From assembly GCA_038199035.1 (NCBI GenBank), contig JBBPZM010000024.1, forward strand, positions 1 to 21,427: a stretch of 21,427 bases of DNA, read 5' to 3'. A program made the translations under genes and the position numbers. The DNA comes from DATAEY01 sp038199035 (GTDB lineage: Bacteria > Actinomycetota > Thermoleophilia > Solirubrobacterales > Solirubrobacteraceae). Within the stretch, counting starts at the first letter, position 1. Every line of letters starts with the position of its first letter. Positions 1 to 6,508 of the stretch are shown here, piece by piece. The notes under the pieces were generated by a model. The model saw only the letters and a list, made by a program, of their open reading frames with translations, searched no databases and was not told the origin of the DNA.

Positions 1-1
1 C

Positions 2-73
2 CTGCGCCGCGGCCAGCCGCCGATTCCGACCCTCCCCGACGTCGACGGCAGAGAGGAGGTGGTTGCGGCGTGA
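2..73 (+). CDS. C-terminal tail of an unidentified protein (partial)
   Basis: The second reading frame is open from the window edge to a TGA at 71-73 and would encode a 23-residue C-terminus ending GREEVVAA. The composition (Pro/Asp/Glu/Val mix) is ordinary for a protein tail, and the other two plus frames read as Arg/Ser-rich nonsense. Nothing in so short a piece identifies a family. It could equally be an accidental open frame at the edge of a non-coding region. Confidence 0.35.
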   Translation: MRRGQPPIPTLPDVDGREEVVAA

Positions 74-450
74 AGTAAAATTCACTCACACACCGGCGGA
101 GCTACGCCCGCGCAGTTTCCCCGGAACCTGGGACGCCACCCAACCTGATCGCGCCGGCCAGCTCGATGCTGCGGCGCAACGGGATGCGCCATGGAAGGCG
201 CTGTCGGGTGCGCCAATGGCGACCCGCACCCAAATTGGGGTGCACCAGCACTCGCAAGAACGACCGCCAAGCCCACGCTCCACGACCGCCTCGATCCCGC
301 ACGCCACAGCGTCGACGGAGACCCTGGGCAGCCTTGTTCATCCATCGTGGCGATGCTCTCAGGCCGCCCCTGAACCTCCCCTGAACAGGACGGGTAGCGC
401 GGAAGCGGCGGGTGAGAGCAACGGCCAGAGCTCCGACGGTTGAGCGCGAA
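74..450. other. Gene-poor stretch with no convincing coding sequence
   Basis: Several open frames cross this stretch on both strands, but none shows a family resemblance, a Shine-Dalgarno sequence or a sensible composition, and the minus-strand ones run into the tRNA. It starts with an unusually A/T-rich patch (about 74-95). It also holds a 6-bp inverted repeat, GCACCC/GGGTGC, at 226-243, and a tandem 9-base repeat CCCCTGAAC at 367-375 and 378-386. These could be transcript ends or protein-binding sites, but nothing proves it. Confidence 0.5.
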
Positions 451-524
451 GGTGAGCGAGGGGACTCGAACCCCCGACCGCCCGGACCACAACCGGGAGC
501 TCTACCAGCTGAGCTACGCCCACC
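451..524 (-). tRNA. tRNA-His (anticodon GTG)
   Basis: Read on the minus strand, this folds as a complete cloverleaf. The acceptor stem is GTGGGCG/CGCTCAC with one G-U pair, the D arm contains AGCTCAGCTGGTAGAGCT, the anticodon loop is TTGTGGT with anticodon GTG, and the T arm has GGTTCGAGTCC. The extra G at position -1 facing C73 is the hallmark of tRNA-His and is encoded here (G at 524, C at 451). The 3' CCA is not encoded and must be added. A TAGCCT -10-like box lies 11 nt upstream of the 5' end (on the plus strand, just above 524). Confidence 0.97.
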
Positions 525-557
525 AGGGACGCCTGAGGCTACCAGCGGTGCCTGGGC

Positions 558-1250
558 TCACCGGGGGCTGATCGAGGGGCCCGGGCGCGCTCCTCCAGGC
601 GATCGCTGCCCCCGCCCCGAGCCGGAGCGCCGAGCGGCCTCGGCTTCGGCCTGCTGGAGAGCGCGCGCCTGCTGCCTCACCTGCTCGGCGGCCGCCGCTT
701 GGTCCGCGCCGGCCTGGGCAGCTTGGCGGGCGCGTGCAAGAGCGCGGGCGGCAGCGGCTCGCCGGGCGGAGGCCGTCGCCTCCGCAGCGGCCCTGTCGGC
801 GGCCCGCGCCCGGGCGCGGTGCGTGGCCTGTCGCAGCGCGCTGTCGACCGCCGCGTCGAACGCCCGCCCCCGCGCGCACGACCGTACCGTCGCCTTGGCC
901 TGCCGGCCGACGCTGGCATGGACCGTCGCGGCCGCCCGGCCGCTCACCGAGCCGCCCGCCGTGGCGCTCACGCTTCCCGCCGGCAGCCCGTCGGGCCCGA
1001 TGACGGGGGCGCTGGCCGTCGCCGACACCCGGCGCGTTGCGCTGGCATGCTCGGTCACGACGGCCGTGCCGCGTCGGACGGCCTGCTCGGTGGCCTGCTC
1101 GCAGGCGCGCGCGCCGGATCGGAGCGCGCCACCGGTCCCGTGGCCGCGGCGATCGGCGCCGCCGAGCGCCCGGAACAGGCCGACGAGCGCCAGCCCGAGC
1201 CCGATGAGGACAAGGGCCATCCGCGGCCGGGGAAGCGATCTCCACGACAT
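558..1250 (-). CDS. Membrane-anchored Ala/Arg-rich hypothetical protein
   Basis: This 230-residue protein was not recognised as a known family. It begins with a short basic stretch, then one hydrophobic segment (about residues 11-30, MALVLIGLGLALVGLF), so it is probably inserted in the membrane once. The middle is Ser/Thr/Ala/Val-rich. From about residue 120 to 210 there is an Ala/Arg/Gln-rich, predicted helical or coiled-coil region with AARA/QAA-type repeats. The tail is Arg/Gly/Pro-rich. ATG at 1250 was chosen because a CATCCT -10-like box ends 9 nt upstream; a GTG at 1259 in the same frame would add three residues. It is divergent from the Ohr gene, with about 80 bases between the two starts. 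The long plus-strand frame over the same DNA looks like a shadow, because its only recognisable domain starts later, at 1330. Low-complexity composition means function cannot be inferred. Confidence 0.62.
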   Translation of the reverse strand: MSWRSLPRPRMALVLIGLGLALVGLFRALGGADRRGHGTGGALRSGARACEQATEQAVRRGTAVVTEHASATRRVSATASAPVIGPDGLPAGSVSATAGGSVSGRAAATVHASVGRQAKATVRSCARGRAFDAAVDSALRQATHRARARAADRAAAEATASARRAAAARALARARQAAQAGADQAAAAEQVRQQARALQQAEAEAARRSGSGRGQRSPGGARPGPSISPR

Positions 1251-1329
1251 GGCAACCACAGGATGGCGCGAGCGCCGGTGTAGCGTCCCGGTCCCACCCG
1301 ATGGCGACGCGAACGAGGAGGAGGCGCGG

Positions 1330-1782
1330 ATGAAGGTTCTCTACACCGCCGAGGCGATGGTGACCGGCGGTCGCGACGAAGGTCGCGGGCGCACGTCCGA
1401 CGGAGCGCTCGAGGTCGAGCTGCGCGCCCCGGCCGAGATGGGCGGCGAGGGCGGGGGCACCAACCCCGAGCAGCTTTTCGCGGTGGGCTTCGCCTCATGC
1501 TTCGAGTCCGCGCTCAAGCTCGTCGCCCGGCGCGCGCACCAGCCCGCCGACGACGTCTCGATCACCTCGAAGGTCAGCCTCCTGCCCACGCCCGAGCGGG
1601 GCTTCAAGCTCGCCGCCGAGCTCGACGTCACGCTTCCCTCGATCGAGGATCCGGCCCAGGCCGAGGAGCTGGTGCGCACCGCCCATGGCGTCTGCCCCTA
1701 CTCCAACGCGACGCGCGGCAACATCGACGTGGCGCTCACGGCCAACGGTCGCCCCCTCGAGGCGCAGGGCTCGGCGTCGTGA
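1330..1782 (+). CDS. ohr: Organic hydroperoxide resistance protein (Ohr/OsmC family)
   Basis: This 150-residue protein has the length and motifs of the Ohr branch of the OsmC family, thiol peroxidases that reduce organic (fatty-acid) hydroperoxides in the cytoplasm. Both catalytic cysteines are present: Cys57 in NPEQLFAVGFASCF and Cys122 in GVCPYSNATRGN. The Glu of the NPEQL motif and an N-terminal Arg/Gly stretch that normally supports the reactive Cys are also visible. ATG at 1330 is chosen because GAGGAGGAG lies just upstream as a strong ribosome binding site; the open frame runs much further upstream, but that part is not Ohr-like. A TAGCGT -10-like box lies at 1281-1286. The stop overlaps the GTG start of the following SDR by GTGA, so the two are probably cotranscribed and translationally coupled. 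No OhrR-type regulator is adjacent. Confidence 0.93.
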   Translation: MKVLYTAEAMVTGGRDEGRGRTSDGALEVELRAPAEMGGEGGGTNPEQLFAVGFASCFESALKLVARRAHQPADDVSITSKVSLLPTPERGFKLAAELDVTLPSIEDPAQAEELVRTAHGVCPYSNATRGNIDVALTANGRPLEAQGSAS

Positions 1783-2642
1783 GCCGCCTGCGATCCAGGA
1801 ACGGCGCCTCGGCCGAGCAGGACTTCTCCGGCCGGATCGCCGTCGTCACCGGCGCGGGCTCGGGGATCGGGCGCTCCACGGCGCTCGCCCTCGGACGCCT
1901 CGGGGCCAGCATCTACGTCGTCGACCTCGACGGCGAGCGAGCCGCGGCGGTCGCGTCCGAGGTGGAGGCCGCCGGCGGGAGCGCGACCGCCCACACGGTC
2001 GACGTCACCGACGCCACGGCGGTGGAGGGGCTGGCCGACGACGTCTTCGCCCAGCACCGCCGCGTGGACATCCTCCACAACAACGCGGGGATCGGCGTCG
2101 GCGGCCCGGTGGAGCAGACCACGCTCGAGGACTGGCAGCAGGTGATCGACGTCAACGTCATGGGAGTAATCCACGGCATCCACGCCTTCGTCCCCAGGAT
2201 GCTCACCCAGGGCCGCCCCGCCCACATCGTCAACACGGCGTCGCTCGCTGGCCTCGTGGCGGTCCCCCAGCTCGTGCCCTACGCCACGTCCAAGCACGCC
2301 ATCGTCGGCCTCAGCGAGTCGCTCAACGCCGAGCTCTCGTCCCGCGGCATCCACGTGACCGCGCTGTGCCCGGGGATCATCGACACGCCGATCGTGGCGG
2401 CCGCCCGCATGCGCGGCGACACCGCCGAGCGCCGCTCCGAGATCCAGCGCTTCTACCGCCGCTTCGGCGCCTCACCCGACGACGTGGCGGTCGCGGTGGT
2501 CGATGCCATCCGCCACCGCCAGCTCATCCGCACGGTGCCCCGCTCCCACGCCGCGCTGGCGTGGGCCGCGCGACGGATCTCGCCGCGAGCCGGGCAGCTG
2601 GTCGCCCGCGGCACGGCCCGAATCACCGGCACCGGCGGCTGA
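1779..2642 (+). CDS. Short-chain dehydrogenase/reductase (classical SDR)
   Basis: This is a 287-residue NAD(P)-dependent oxidoreductase. Visible are the Rossmann nucleotide motif TGAGSGIG near residue 25, NNAG near residue 105, and the catalytic Ser155, Tyr168 and Lys172 (YATSK). After the usual PG motif (CPGIIDTPIV) there is a C-terminal extension with a basic stretch, as in SDRs acting on large hydrophobic substrates. The acidic residues after the second strand (VVDLDGER) favour NAD(H) over NADP(H). GTG at 1779 is chosen because it overlaps the ohr stop (GTGA) and places the Rossmann motif at a normal distance from the N-terminus. The substrate cannot be told from sequence. The coupling with Ohr suggests a role with lipid or oxidised-lipid carbonyls, which is inference. 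Confidence 0.9.
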   Translation: MSRLRSRNGASAEQDFSGRIAVVTGAGSGIGRSTALALGRLGASIYVVDLDGERAAAVASEVEAAGGSATAHTVDVTDATAVEGLADDVFAQHRRVDILHNNAGIGVGGPVEQTTLEDWQQVIDVNVMGVIHGIHAFVPRMLTQGRPAHIVNTASLAGLVAVPQLVPYATSKHAIVGLSESLNAELSSRGIHVTALCPGIIDTPIVAAARMRGDTAERRSEIQRFYRRFGASPDDVAVAVVDAIRHRQLIRTVPRSHAALAWAARRISPRAGQLVARGTARITGTGG

Positions 2643-2661
2643 GAGCTCGACCCTCGAGCGC

Positions 2662-2686
2662 GGGGCGCGCCCCAGGGTGCCCGCGC
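2662..2686. terminator. Possible bidirectional terminator between convergent genes
   Basis: A perfect 12-bp palindrome GGGGCGCGCCCC (2662-2673) lies between the convergent SDR and DUF892-like genes. An overlapping alternative hairpin pairs GCGCGGG (from about 2659) with CCCGCGC (ending about 2686). There is no T-run, which is common for GC-rich actinobacterial transcript ends. Position and symmetry are the only support. Confidence 0.35.
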
Positions 2687-2701
2687 GTCGAGTTTCGGTC
2701 C

Positions 2702-3001
2702 CTACGCCGCCTGCTTGGGGCTGACCGCAGCCACCGCAGCCGCCGCCTGCTTGGCTCCGAGGATGATCGAGTCGACGATCGAGTCGTCGGTCTTCTCGAT
2801 GTTGGCCTTGCCCTCCTTCTCGATCGCCTGGAGATGTGCTGCTTGGTCTCGTCCTGGCGGTGGCGGAACATCTGCTTGAGCTGTCGTCCTGAGCCTCGTC
2901 ATCAGGTCGCCGAGCATGTCGAGGACGGTGTTCTCCATCTTGAGCGCCGAGCCGAGCTGCCGGTTGTAGGCCTCCTGCGGCGTGTTGAGTCGTTCGAACA
3001 T
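2702..3001 (-). pseudogene. Degenerate DUF892-like (ferritin-like helical) small protein
   Basis: The open frame gives a 99-residue product starting MFERLNTPQEAYNRQLG, preceded by a good ribosome binding site (AAGGAG, 6 nt before the ATG at 3001). The N-terminus (FERLNTP..LGSALKMENTVLDMLGDL) and the stretch AIEKEGKANIEKTDDSIVDS look like the actinobacterial DUF892/YciF-type helical family as I recall it. Between them, family-like residues sit in other frames: DEAQDD (coding from about 2900 downwards) and LKQMFRHRQDETKQHI (2834-2881). Three single-base losses at CC or GG doublets, about 65 bases in all, explain this exactly and together restore the frame. The C-terminal half of the usual, roughly 160-residue protein is missing and ends in Ala-rich AAAAVAAVSPKQAA. 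Either the gene is decaying, a frame-compensated short form is still made, or the deletions are sequencing errors. Confidence 0.55.
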
Positions 3002-3247
3002 CGGTTTCTCCTTTTCGCGTTCTCGCTCGCGGCTACCCGGGCGAGGCGCGCGGAAAGGGTCGAGGGGCCCGGCTCGGGCAGGTTGGCGTCGGGCCACTGG
3101 CCACGGTGACCGCCAGCACGCCAGGAGACGCCCGTGCCCAGCGAGGGTTTACTCGGGCCATAGGTCGCGGAGCCACCCTGGCCGGATGCCTCGCCCAACC
3201 AGACCGCAGACCGGCCGGGCATCCGTTTGTCCCGAGGTGAGTGCCTG

Positions 3248-4273
3248 ATGGACACGGCGGTCAAGGAGCGCCTCGAGCCGGCGCTGCGATCCCCCCGGCC
3301 CGACGTCCTCGCCGGGCGCGGCCTCGGATCGCCGAGCAGCCAGGCAGATCCGCCGGCGGCTCCGAAGTCACTCGGCGCCCGACTCAGGCGACGGCAGCGC
3401 AAGGTGCTGCGGGGAGTCTGGACCGCCCTCGGCCTGAGCCCGGAGCTCGTCGTCGCCGGGCGCGGCGTCTCGCTGAGCCGGGCGGCTCGGGAGGTCACCC
3501 GTCACGGGATGATCGAGACGCTCACGCCGACGGTCACGGTCCGTGACGGCGACGAGCGCTACGCGTTTCGCTGCCGCGACCACGCCGAGTTCGTCCGCGT
3601 CTACACCATGCTCGAGCGCGAGGAGGGCACGGTCGAGTGGCTGCAGGAGGAGCTGCGACCCGACGACGTGCTCTACGACATCGGGGCGAACATCGGCGCG
3701 TTCACCGTGCTGGGCGCCACGCGCGTGCCGCGCGGGGCGGTCTACGCCTTCGAGCCGCATCTCGCCAACGCGGCCAGCCTCCTGGCCAACGTCGGCCTCA
3801 ACGGGTTGGAGGAAGTGGTGCGGGTCCTCTCCTGCCCGCTCTCGGCGCAGGACGGCGCCTTCGCCTTCGAATACGAGGACCTCCAGGCCGGGACCGCGTT
3901 CAGCCACCTGGCGGCACGGGCTGATCGCGCCGGTCGTCCCGGCGCGATCAACACCGAGCTCAAGCTGGCCACGACCATCGACCGGCTGCTGGCCGAGGGC
4001 GCGATCCACCCCGCTGACGTCGTGAAGCTCGACGTCGACGGCCTGGAGCTGGAGGTCCTGCGGGGCATGCGGGCCTACCTGCTGGGGCCCGACCGCCCGC
4101 GGGTCATCCAGGTCGAGGTCAACCCCGACGGGCGAGCCGCGCTGCGCGGCTTCCTGGGAGCCTGCGGCTTCGAGCTCGATAGCCGGCACCTCAGTGCGGG
4201 CGCGGCGAAGCGGGTGGCGGCCGGAGAAGATGCGCGCGCGCTTCCCTGCAACGGGATCTTCCGAGCGTCATGA
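3248..4273 (+). CDS. FkbM-family SAM-dependent methyltransferase
   Basis: The 341-residue protein carries the FkbM methyltransferase pattern: motif I DIGANIGAFTV (from Asp144), the acidic AFEPH at the end of the second strand, and the family signature KLDVDGLELEVLRG, followed by QVEVNPDG. FkbM enzymes O-methylate sugars, polyketides or other hydroxylated small molecules using S-adenosylmethionine. The first roughly 90 residues are basic and Pro/Gly-rich and look like an extension rather than part of the fold. ATG at 3248 is preferred because GAGGTGA lies 8 nt upstream; an in-frame ATG-like start at 3227 is less well placed. No glycosyltransferase or polyketide genes flank it, so its acceptor is unknown. 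Its stop codon overlaps that of the convergent DUF190 gene in the palindrome TCATGA (4268-4273). Confidence 0.85.
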   Translation: MDTAVKERLEPALRSPRPDVLAGRGLGSPSSQADPPAAPKSLGARLRRRQRKVLRGVWTALGLSPELVVAGRGVSLSRAAREVTRHGMIETLTPTVTVRDGDERYAFRCRDHAEFVRVYTMLEREEGTVEWLQEELRPDDVLYDIGANIGAFTVLGATRVPRGAVYAFEPHLANAASLLANVGLNGLEEVVRVLSCPLSAQDGAFAFEYEDLQAGTAFSHLAARADRAGRPGAINTELKLATTIDRLLAEGAIHPADVVKLDVDGLELEVLRGMRAYLLGPDRPRVIQVEVNPDGRAALRGFLGACGFELDSRHLSAGAAKRVAAGEDARALPCNGIFRAS

Positions 4274-5365
4274 GGCGTCGGCCGCCGGAGGGGCAAAGCT
4301 CGCGAGCTGCAGGCCGCCCCGGCGGTGCTCGGCGCTGAGCGCGTGCATGGCCGGGACCAGCGCACTGGTCACGACGCCGTGCTCAGCCGTCACCTCGTCG
4401 ATCAGCGGCCACCAGCGGCGAATGCCCGCGGGCGTGTCGACGATCACCGTGTGAACCGGCACCTGACGCCGCAGGGCGAGGAGGTGGTCCCCGAAGGGCC
4501 CGCGGGTCCCGTAGAAGCCCCAGACGCCGCGTAGCACCGTCGCCCCCGCCGCGCCGGCCTGGCGCAGGCGGCGAACGAGCTCGACGTAGAGCGGGCGACC
4601 TTCGAAGTGGTCCTGCTCGGCGGCGTGGACCATGACCTTCTGCCAGACCGGGAGCCCCGCGACGTCGCGCTCGGGCAGCGCCTCGGGCGCGGCGTACGTC
4701 TCGCCCTCGGCCTTGCACACGCTCACCCGCTCCAGCGTGACGACGGGCCGGTCGAAGAGCCCGGCCACCCTCGGCAGCGCGGCGCCGACCGCCTCCGCCG
4801 ATCCGACGGCCAGCAGCATCAGCGGCACGGCGGCGTTGCCCGAGAAGAATCGCGCGCGACGGCGCGCGCCGTGCAGCGTTCCGTCCACACCCGGGATGGC
4901 GGAAGCCCCGGCCAGCCCGCACTCACGCAGCGCCTCGACGGCGCTGACGTAGGCCAGACGCCTGCCGTCGCGCTTGCCCCGCCCGCCGAAGAGCGTCAAC
5001 TTCACCGTCTGGCGTGGGTCTTGCCGGAGGGCGTCGACGCGATCGAAGTCCGCGGTGGTCATCTGAGCCCGCTCGAGGCTGATCAGGCCGTCCTGCATCA
5101 GCGCGCTCACCTCCTCGACCGCCGCCTCGATCCGCTCCCGACGGTCGATGGCGATCGAGACGACCGGCAGGTCCTCGGAGAGGGTGAGCAGGCGCTGGGT
5201 GTGAAGGCCGTGCTTGAGGCCGAACCCCTCGATGCCCCGCAGGAGGACGCTGGTGGTGAACCGGTGGCGCTCGTGGAGGTCGAACAGGGCATCGGCGAGG
5301 AACTGGCGCTCGGTGCGGTCACGCTCGCCGAAGTAGGTGGTGAGCTTGAGGCAGTCGCCGTTCAC
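4268..5365 (-). CDS. Triple-domain DUF190 protein (PII-like), fluoride operon
   Basis: This 365-residue protein contains DUF190-type units, each about 100-110 residues. The first (from CLKLTTYFGERDRTERQFL) has the characteristic TTSVLLRGIEGFG and LPVVSIAIDRRERIEA. A diverged middle unit runs from VKLTLFGGRGKRDG to DRPVVTLERV. The third (WQKVMVHAAEQDHFEG) has GATVLRGVWGFYG and VPVHTVIVDTPAGI. A single DUF190 protein is usually about 110 residues with a PII-like fold, and it is frequently encoded beside crcB. Its biochemical role is not established. GTG at 5365 overlaps the stop of the upstream crcB (GTGA) and gives the typical N-terminus. The middle unit lacks the LRG(I/V)xGFG motif, so it is probably structural. 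It is the last gene of the riboswitch-controlled operon. Confidence 0.85.
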   Translation of the reverse strand: MNGDCLKLTTYFGERDRTERQFLADALFDLHERHRFTTSVLLRGIEGFGLKHGLHTQRLLTLSEDLPVVSIAIDRRERIEAAVEEVSALMQDGLISLERAQMTTADFDRVDALRQDPRQTVKLTLFGGRGKRDGRRLAYVSAVEALRECGLAGASAIPGVDGTLHGARRRARFFSGNAAVPLMLLAVGSAEAVGAALPRVAGLFDRPVVTLERVSVCKAEGETYAAPEALPERDVAGLPVWQKVMVHAAEQDHFEGRPLYVELVRRLRQAGAAGATVLRGVWGFYGTRGPFGDHLLALRRQVPVHTVIVDTPAGIRRWWPLIDEVTAEHGVVTSALVPAMHALSAEHRRGGLQLASFAPPAADAS

Positions 5366-5727
5366 AGCAGGCCTCCCACCGCTCGGCCCACGGCCGCCAC
5401 GGCCAGGCCGGCCAGCAGGCTGAGCCCGAGGTTGACCGCGGCGAGGCGAAGCTCGCCGTCCTGCGCCAGCCGGTGGGTCTCGAACACCCAGGTCGAGAAG
5501 GTCGTGAACGATCCGATGGTCGCGGTCCCGGCGAGGAGCAGCGCCGCGCGGTCGCCCGTGGCGCCGACGAGCAGACCGAGCGCGAAGGTTCCGGCCAGGT
5601 TGACGACGAAGGTCCCGAGGGGGAACTCGCCGGGCCGGCGGCTCTGGACGACCGTGTCGAGCATGAAGCGGGCCAGCGCTCCGACCCCGCCCAGAGCCGC
5701 GATGGCGACCACGGCCAGGGCCGTCAT
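5362..5727 (-). CDS. crcB: Fluoride channel Fluc/CrcB, subunit 1
   Basis: This 121-residue, four-helix membrane protein has the Fluc signatures GGVGALARF, GTFVVNLAGTFALG (with the pore Asn) and ATIGSFTTFSTWVFE (with the Phe-box residues). Fluc channels are antiparallel dimers that let fluoride leave the cytoplasm. The basic residues sit in the first loop (RF..QSRRPGE) and third loop (ETHRLAQDGELR), while the N-terminus is uncharged and the C-terminus nearly so. By the positive-inside rule this predicts the N- and C-termini outside, opposite to the neighbouring CrcB. The ATG at 5727 overlaps the stop of the upstream crcB (ATGA), and its own stop overlaps the DUF190 start (GTGA). Confidence 0.93.
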   Translation of the reverse strand: MTALAVVAIAALGGVGALARFMLDTVVQSRRPGEFPLGTFVVNLAGTFALGLLVGATGDRAALLLAGTATIGSFTTFSTWVFETHRLAQDGELRLAAVNLGLSLLAGLAVAAVGRAVGGLL

Positions 5728-6116
5728 CGCCCCAGCCTCGCCCGGCGGACCAGCGACGTGGTGACGGCCACCGCGAGGAAGCCGGCCGCGATGCTCGCCG
5801 CCGCATAGAGGACGGCCAGGCCCTCGTGGTGGTGGTCGAGCATGCCGAGGAGCTCGAGTTGCAGCGTCGAGAAGGTGGTCAGTGCACCGCACAGCCCGGT
5901 GCCCAGGAGAGGGCGTCGGTAGGCCGAGAGGGGTAGGCGCTCCTGGAGCCTGGTGGCGAAGTACCCGAGCAAGGAGGCGCCGAGCACGTTGGCCGTGAAC
6001 GTGCCCCACGGCCATTGTCCACCCACCGTCGGCCACAGCTCGACCAGCTCGGCGCGGGCAAGGGCGCCGATCGCACCGCCGACGAAGATCGCCAGGAGCT
6101 GGCGGCGATCGCTCAC
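5724..6116 (-). CDS. crcB: Fluoride channel Fluc/CrcB, subunit 2
   Basis: This is the second four-helix Fluc subunit, about 130 residues, with GGAIGALARAEL, GTFTANVLGASLLGYF and CGALTTFSTLQLE. Positive charges lie at the N-terminus (SDRRQ), in the second loop (TRLQERLPLSAYRRP) and at the C-terminus (RRARLGR), so both ends are predicted cytoplasmic, opposite to its partner. GTG at 6116 was chosen because it puts the first helix at the usual distance from the N-terminus. The open frame continues upstream to 6284, but that part overlaps the fluoride riboswitch and cannot be coding. No clear ribosome binding site precedes the GTG, so a nearby alternative start is possible. First gene of the operon, translationally coupled to the next crcB. 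Confidence 0.88.
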   Translation of the reverse strand: MSDRRQLLAIFVGGAIGALARAELVELWPTVGGQWPWGTFTANVLGASLLGYFATRLQERLPLSAYRRPLLGTGLCGALTTFSTLQLELLGMLDHHHEGLAVLYAAASIAAGFLAVAVTTSLVRRARLGR

Positions 6117-6197
6117 GTGCCCACGGGACGCTGCCGGTGCGGCGGCATCCCGGCCTGGCACGGGAAGGGGACGAGTGCGGACTGGCTCCAAGACGGA

Positions 6198-6231
6198 CCT
6201 CAACGAAGGTTCGGCCACTGCTTCGTAGAGG
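6198..6231 (-). promoter_or_regulatory. Expression-platform hairpin downstream of the fluoride riboswitch
   Basis: On the minus strand CCTCTACGAAG (6231-6221) can pair with CTTCGTTGAGG (6208-6198), giving 10 of 11 base pairs around a 12-nt loop. Its 5' arm includes the CCTC that closes stem P1 of the fluoride aptamer, so the two folds exclude each other. That is the usual logic of a fluoride riboswitch: the ligand-bound aptamer prevents the alternative stem. There is no T-run after it, so whether it terminates transcription or acts otherwise is not clear. Confidence 0.55.
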
Positions 6232-6276
6232 CCATCAGCGGCTGAGCCGCGCTCGGAGCGAGCCTCATCGCTCGCC
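6222..6276 (-). promoter_or_regulatory. Fluoride riboswitch (crcB motif)
   Basis: The minus strand contains the crcB RNA core almost exactly as in the well-studied Thermotoga aptamer: GATGAGGC, a pseudoknot partner, a short hairpin, then CTGATGGCCTCTACG. P1 is GAGGC pairing with GCCTC, P2 is GCGGC/GCCGC with loop TCA, and the pseudoknot is GAGCG pairing with CGCTC. It lies in the leader of the crcB-crcB-DUF190 operon, about 105 nt before the proposed crcB start, so fluoride should raise expression of the exporters. A TATGTT -10-like box at 6280-6285 would start the RNA at the pseudoknot strand. Confidence 0.93.
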
Positions 6277-6279
6277 AGC

Positions 6280-6285
6280 AACATA
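6280..6285 (-). promoter_or_regulatory. Probable -10 box of the fluoride operon
   Basis: TATGTT on the minus strand lies 6 nt upstream of the first pseudoknot base of the fluoride aptamer, so transcription would begin almost exactly at the aptamer. No recognisable -35 box is seen. The promoter sits back to back with that of tRNA-Arg. Confidence 0.45.
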
Positions 6286-6336
6286 CCGCCCCACGGAGGG
6301 CCGCGCGCGCCGTCACCGGCCGTATCCTCACCTTGG

Positions 6337-6409
6337 GCCCCCGTAGCTCAGTGGACAGAGCGGCTGCCTTCTAAGCAGCGGGTCGGAGGTTCGAGTCCTC
6401 CCGGGGGCG
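6337..6409 (+). tRNA. tRNA-Arg (anticodon TCT)
   Basis: A 73-nt cloverleaf: acceptor stem GCCCCCG/CGGGGGC, D arm GCTCAGTGGACAGAGC, anticodon stem CTGCC/AGCAG region with loop CTTCTAA (anticodon TCT, reading AGA/AGG), T arm GGAGGTTCGAGTCCTCC, discriminator G73. CCA is not encoded. A TATCCT -10-like box (6323-6328) ends 8 nt before the 5' end. AGA is a rare codon in this GC-rich genome, so this is a minor isoacceptor. Confidence 0.97.
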
Positions 6410-6430
6410 CTGACCCAAGCCGCGGGTCAG
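6410..6430 (+). terminator. Inverted repeat just after tRNA-Arg
   Basis: CTGACCC (6410-6416) and GGGTCAG (6424-6430) form a perfect 7-bp stem with a 7-nt loop starting directly after the tRNA's last base. It lacks a T-run but is well placed to end or protect the tRNA precursor. Confidence 0.45.
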
Positions 6431-6508
6431 GTGCCGGCGAGCGGCTGCGCGACCAAAGCGTGGCCTCCCCTCCCTAAGGTCTTCGGCTCTGCTGCCGAAG
6501 CAAGATCA

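Noticed and set aside
63..443. A possible 126-residue protein in the gene-poor left end
   Set aside because: No ribosome binding site, no family resemblance and a random-looking composition. It was kept only as part of the non-coding description.
1330..2642. Ohr plus SDR considered as a single fused gene
   Set aside because: The two are in different frames with separate start and stop codons overlapping as GTGA.
6117..6284. N-terminal extension of the upstream crcB to the ATG at 6284
   Set aside because: This would place coding sequence across the conserved fluoride aptamer, and the residues are not Fluc-like.
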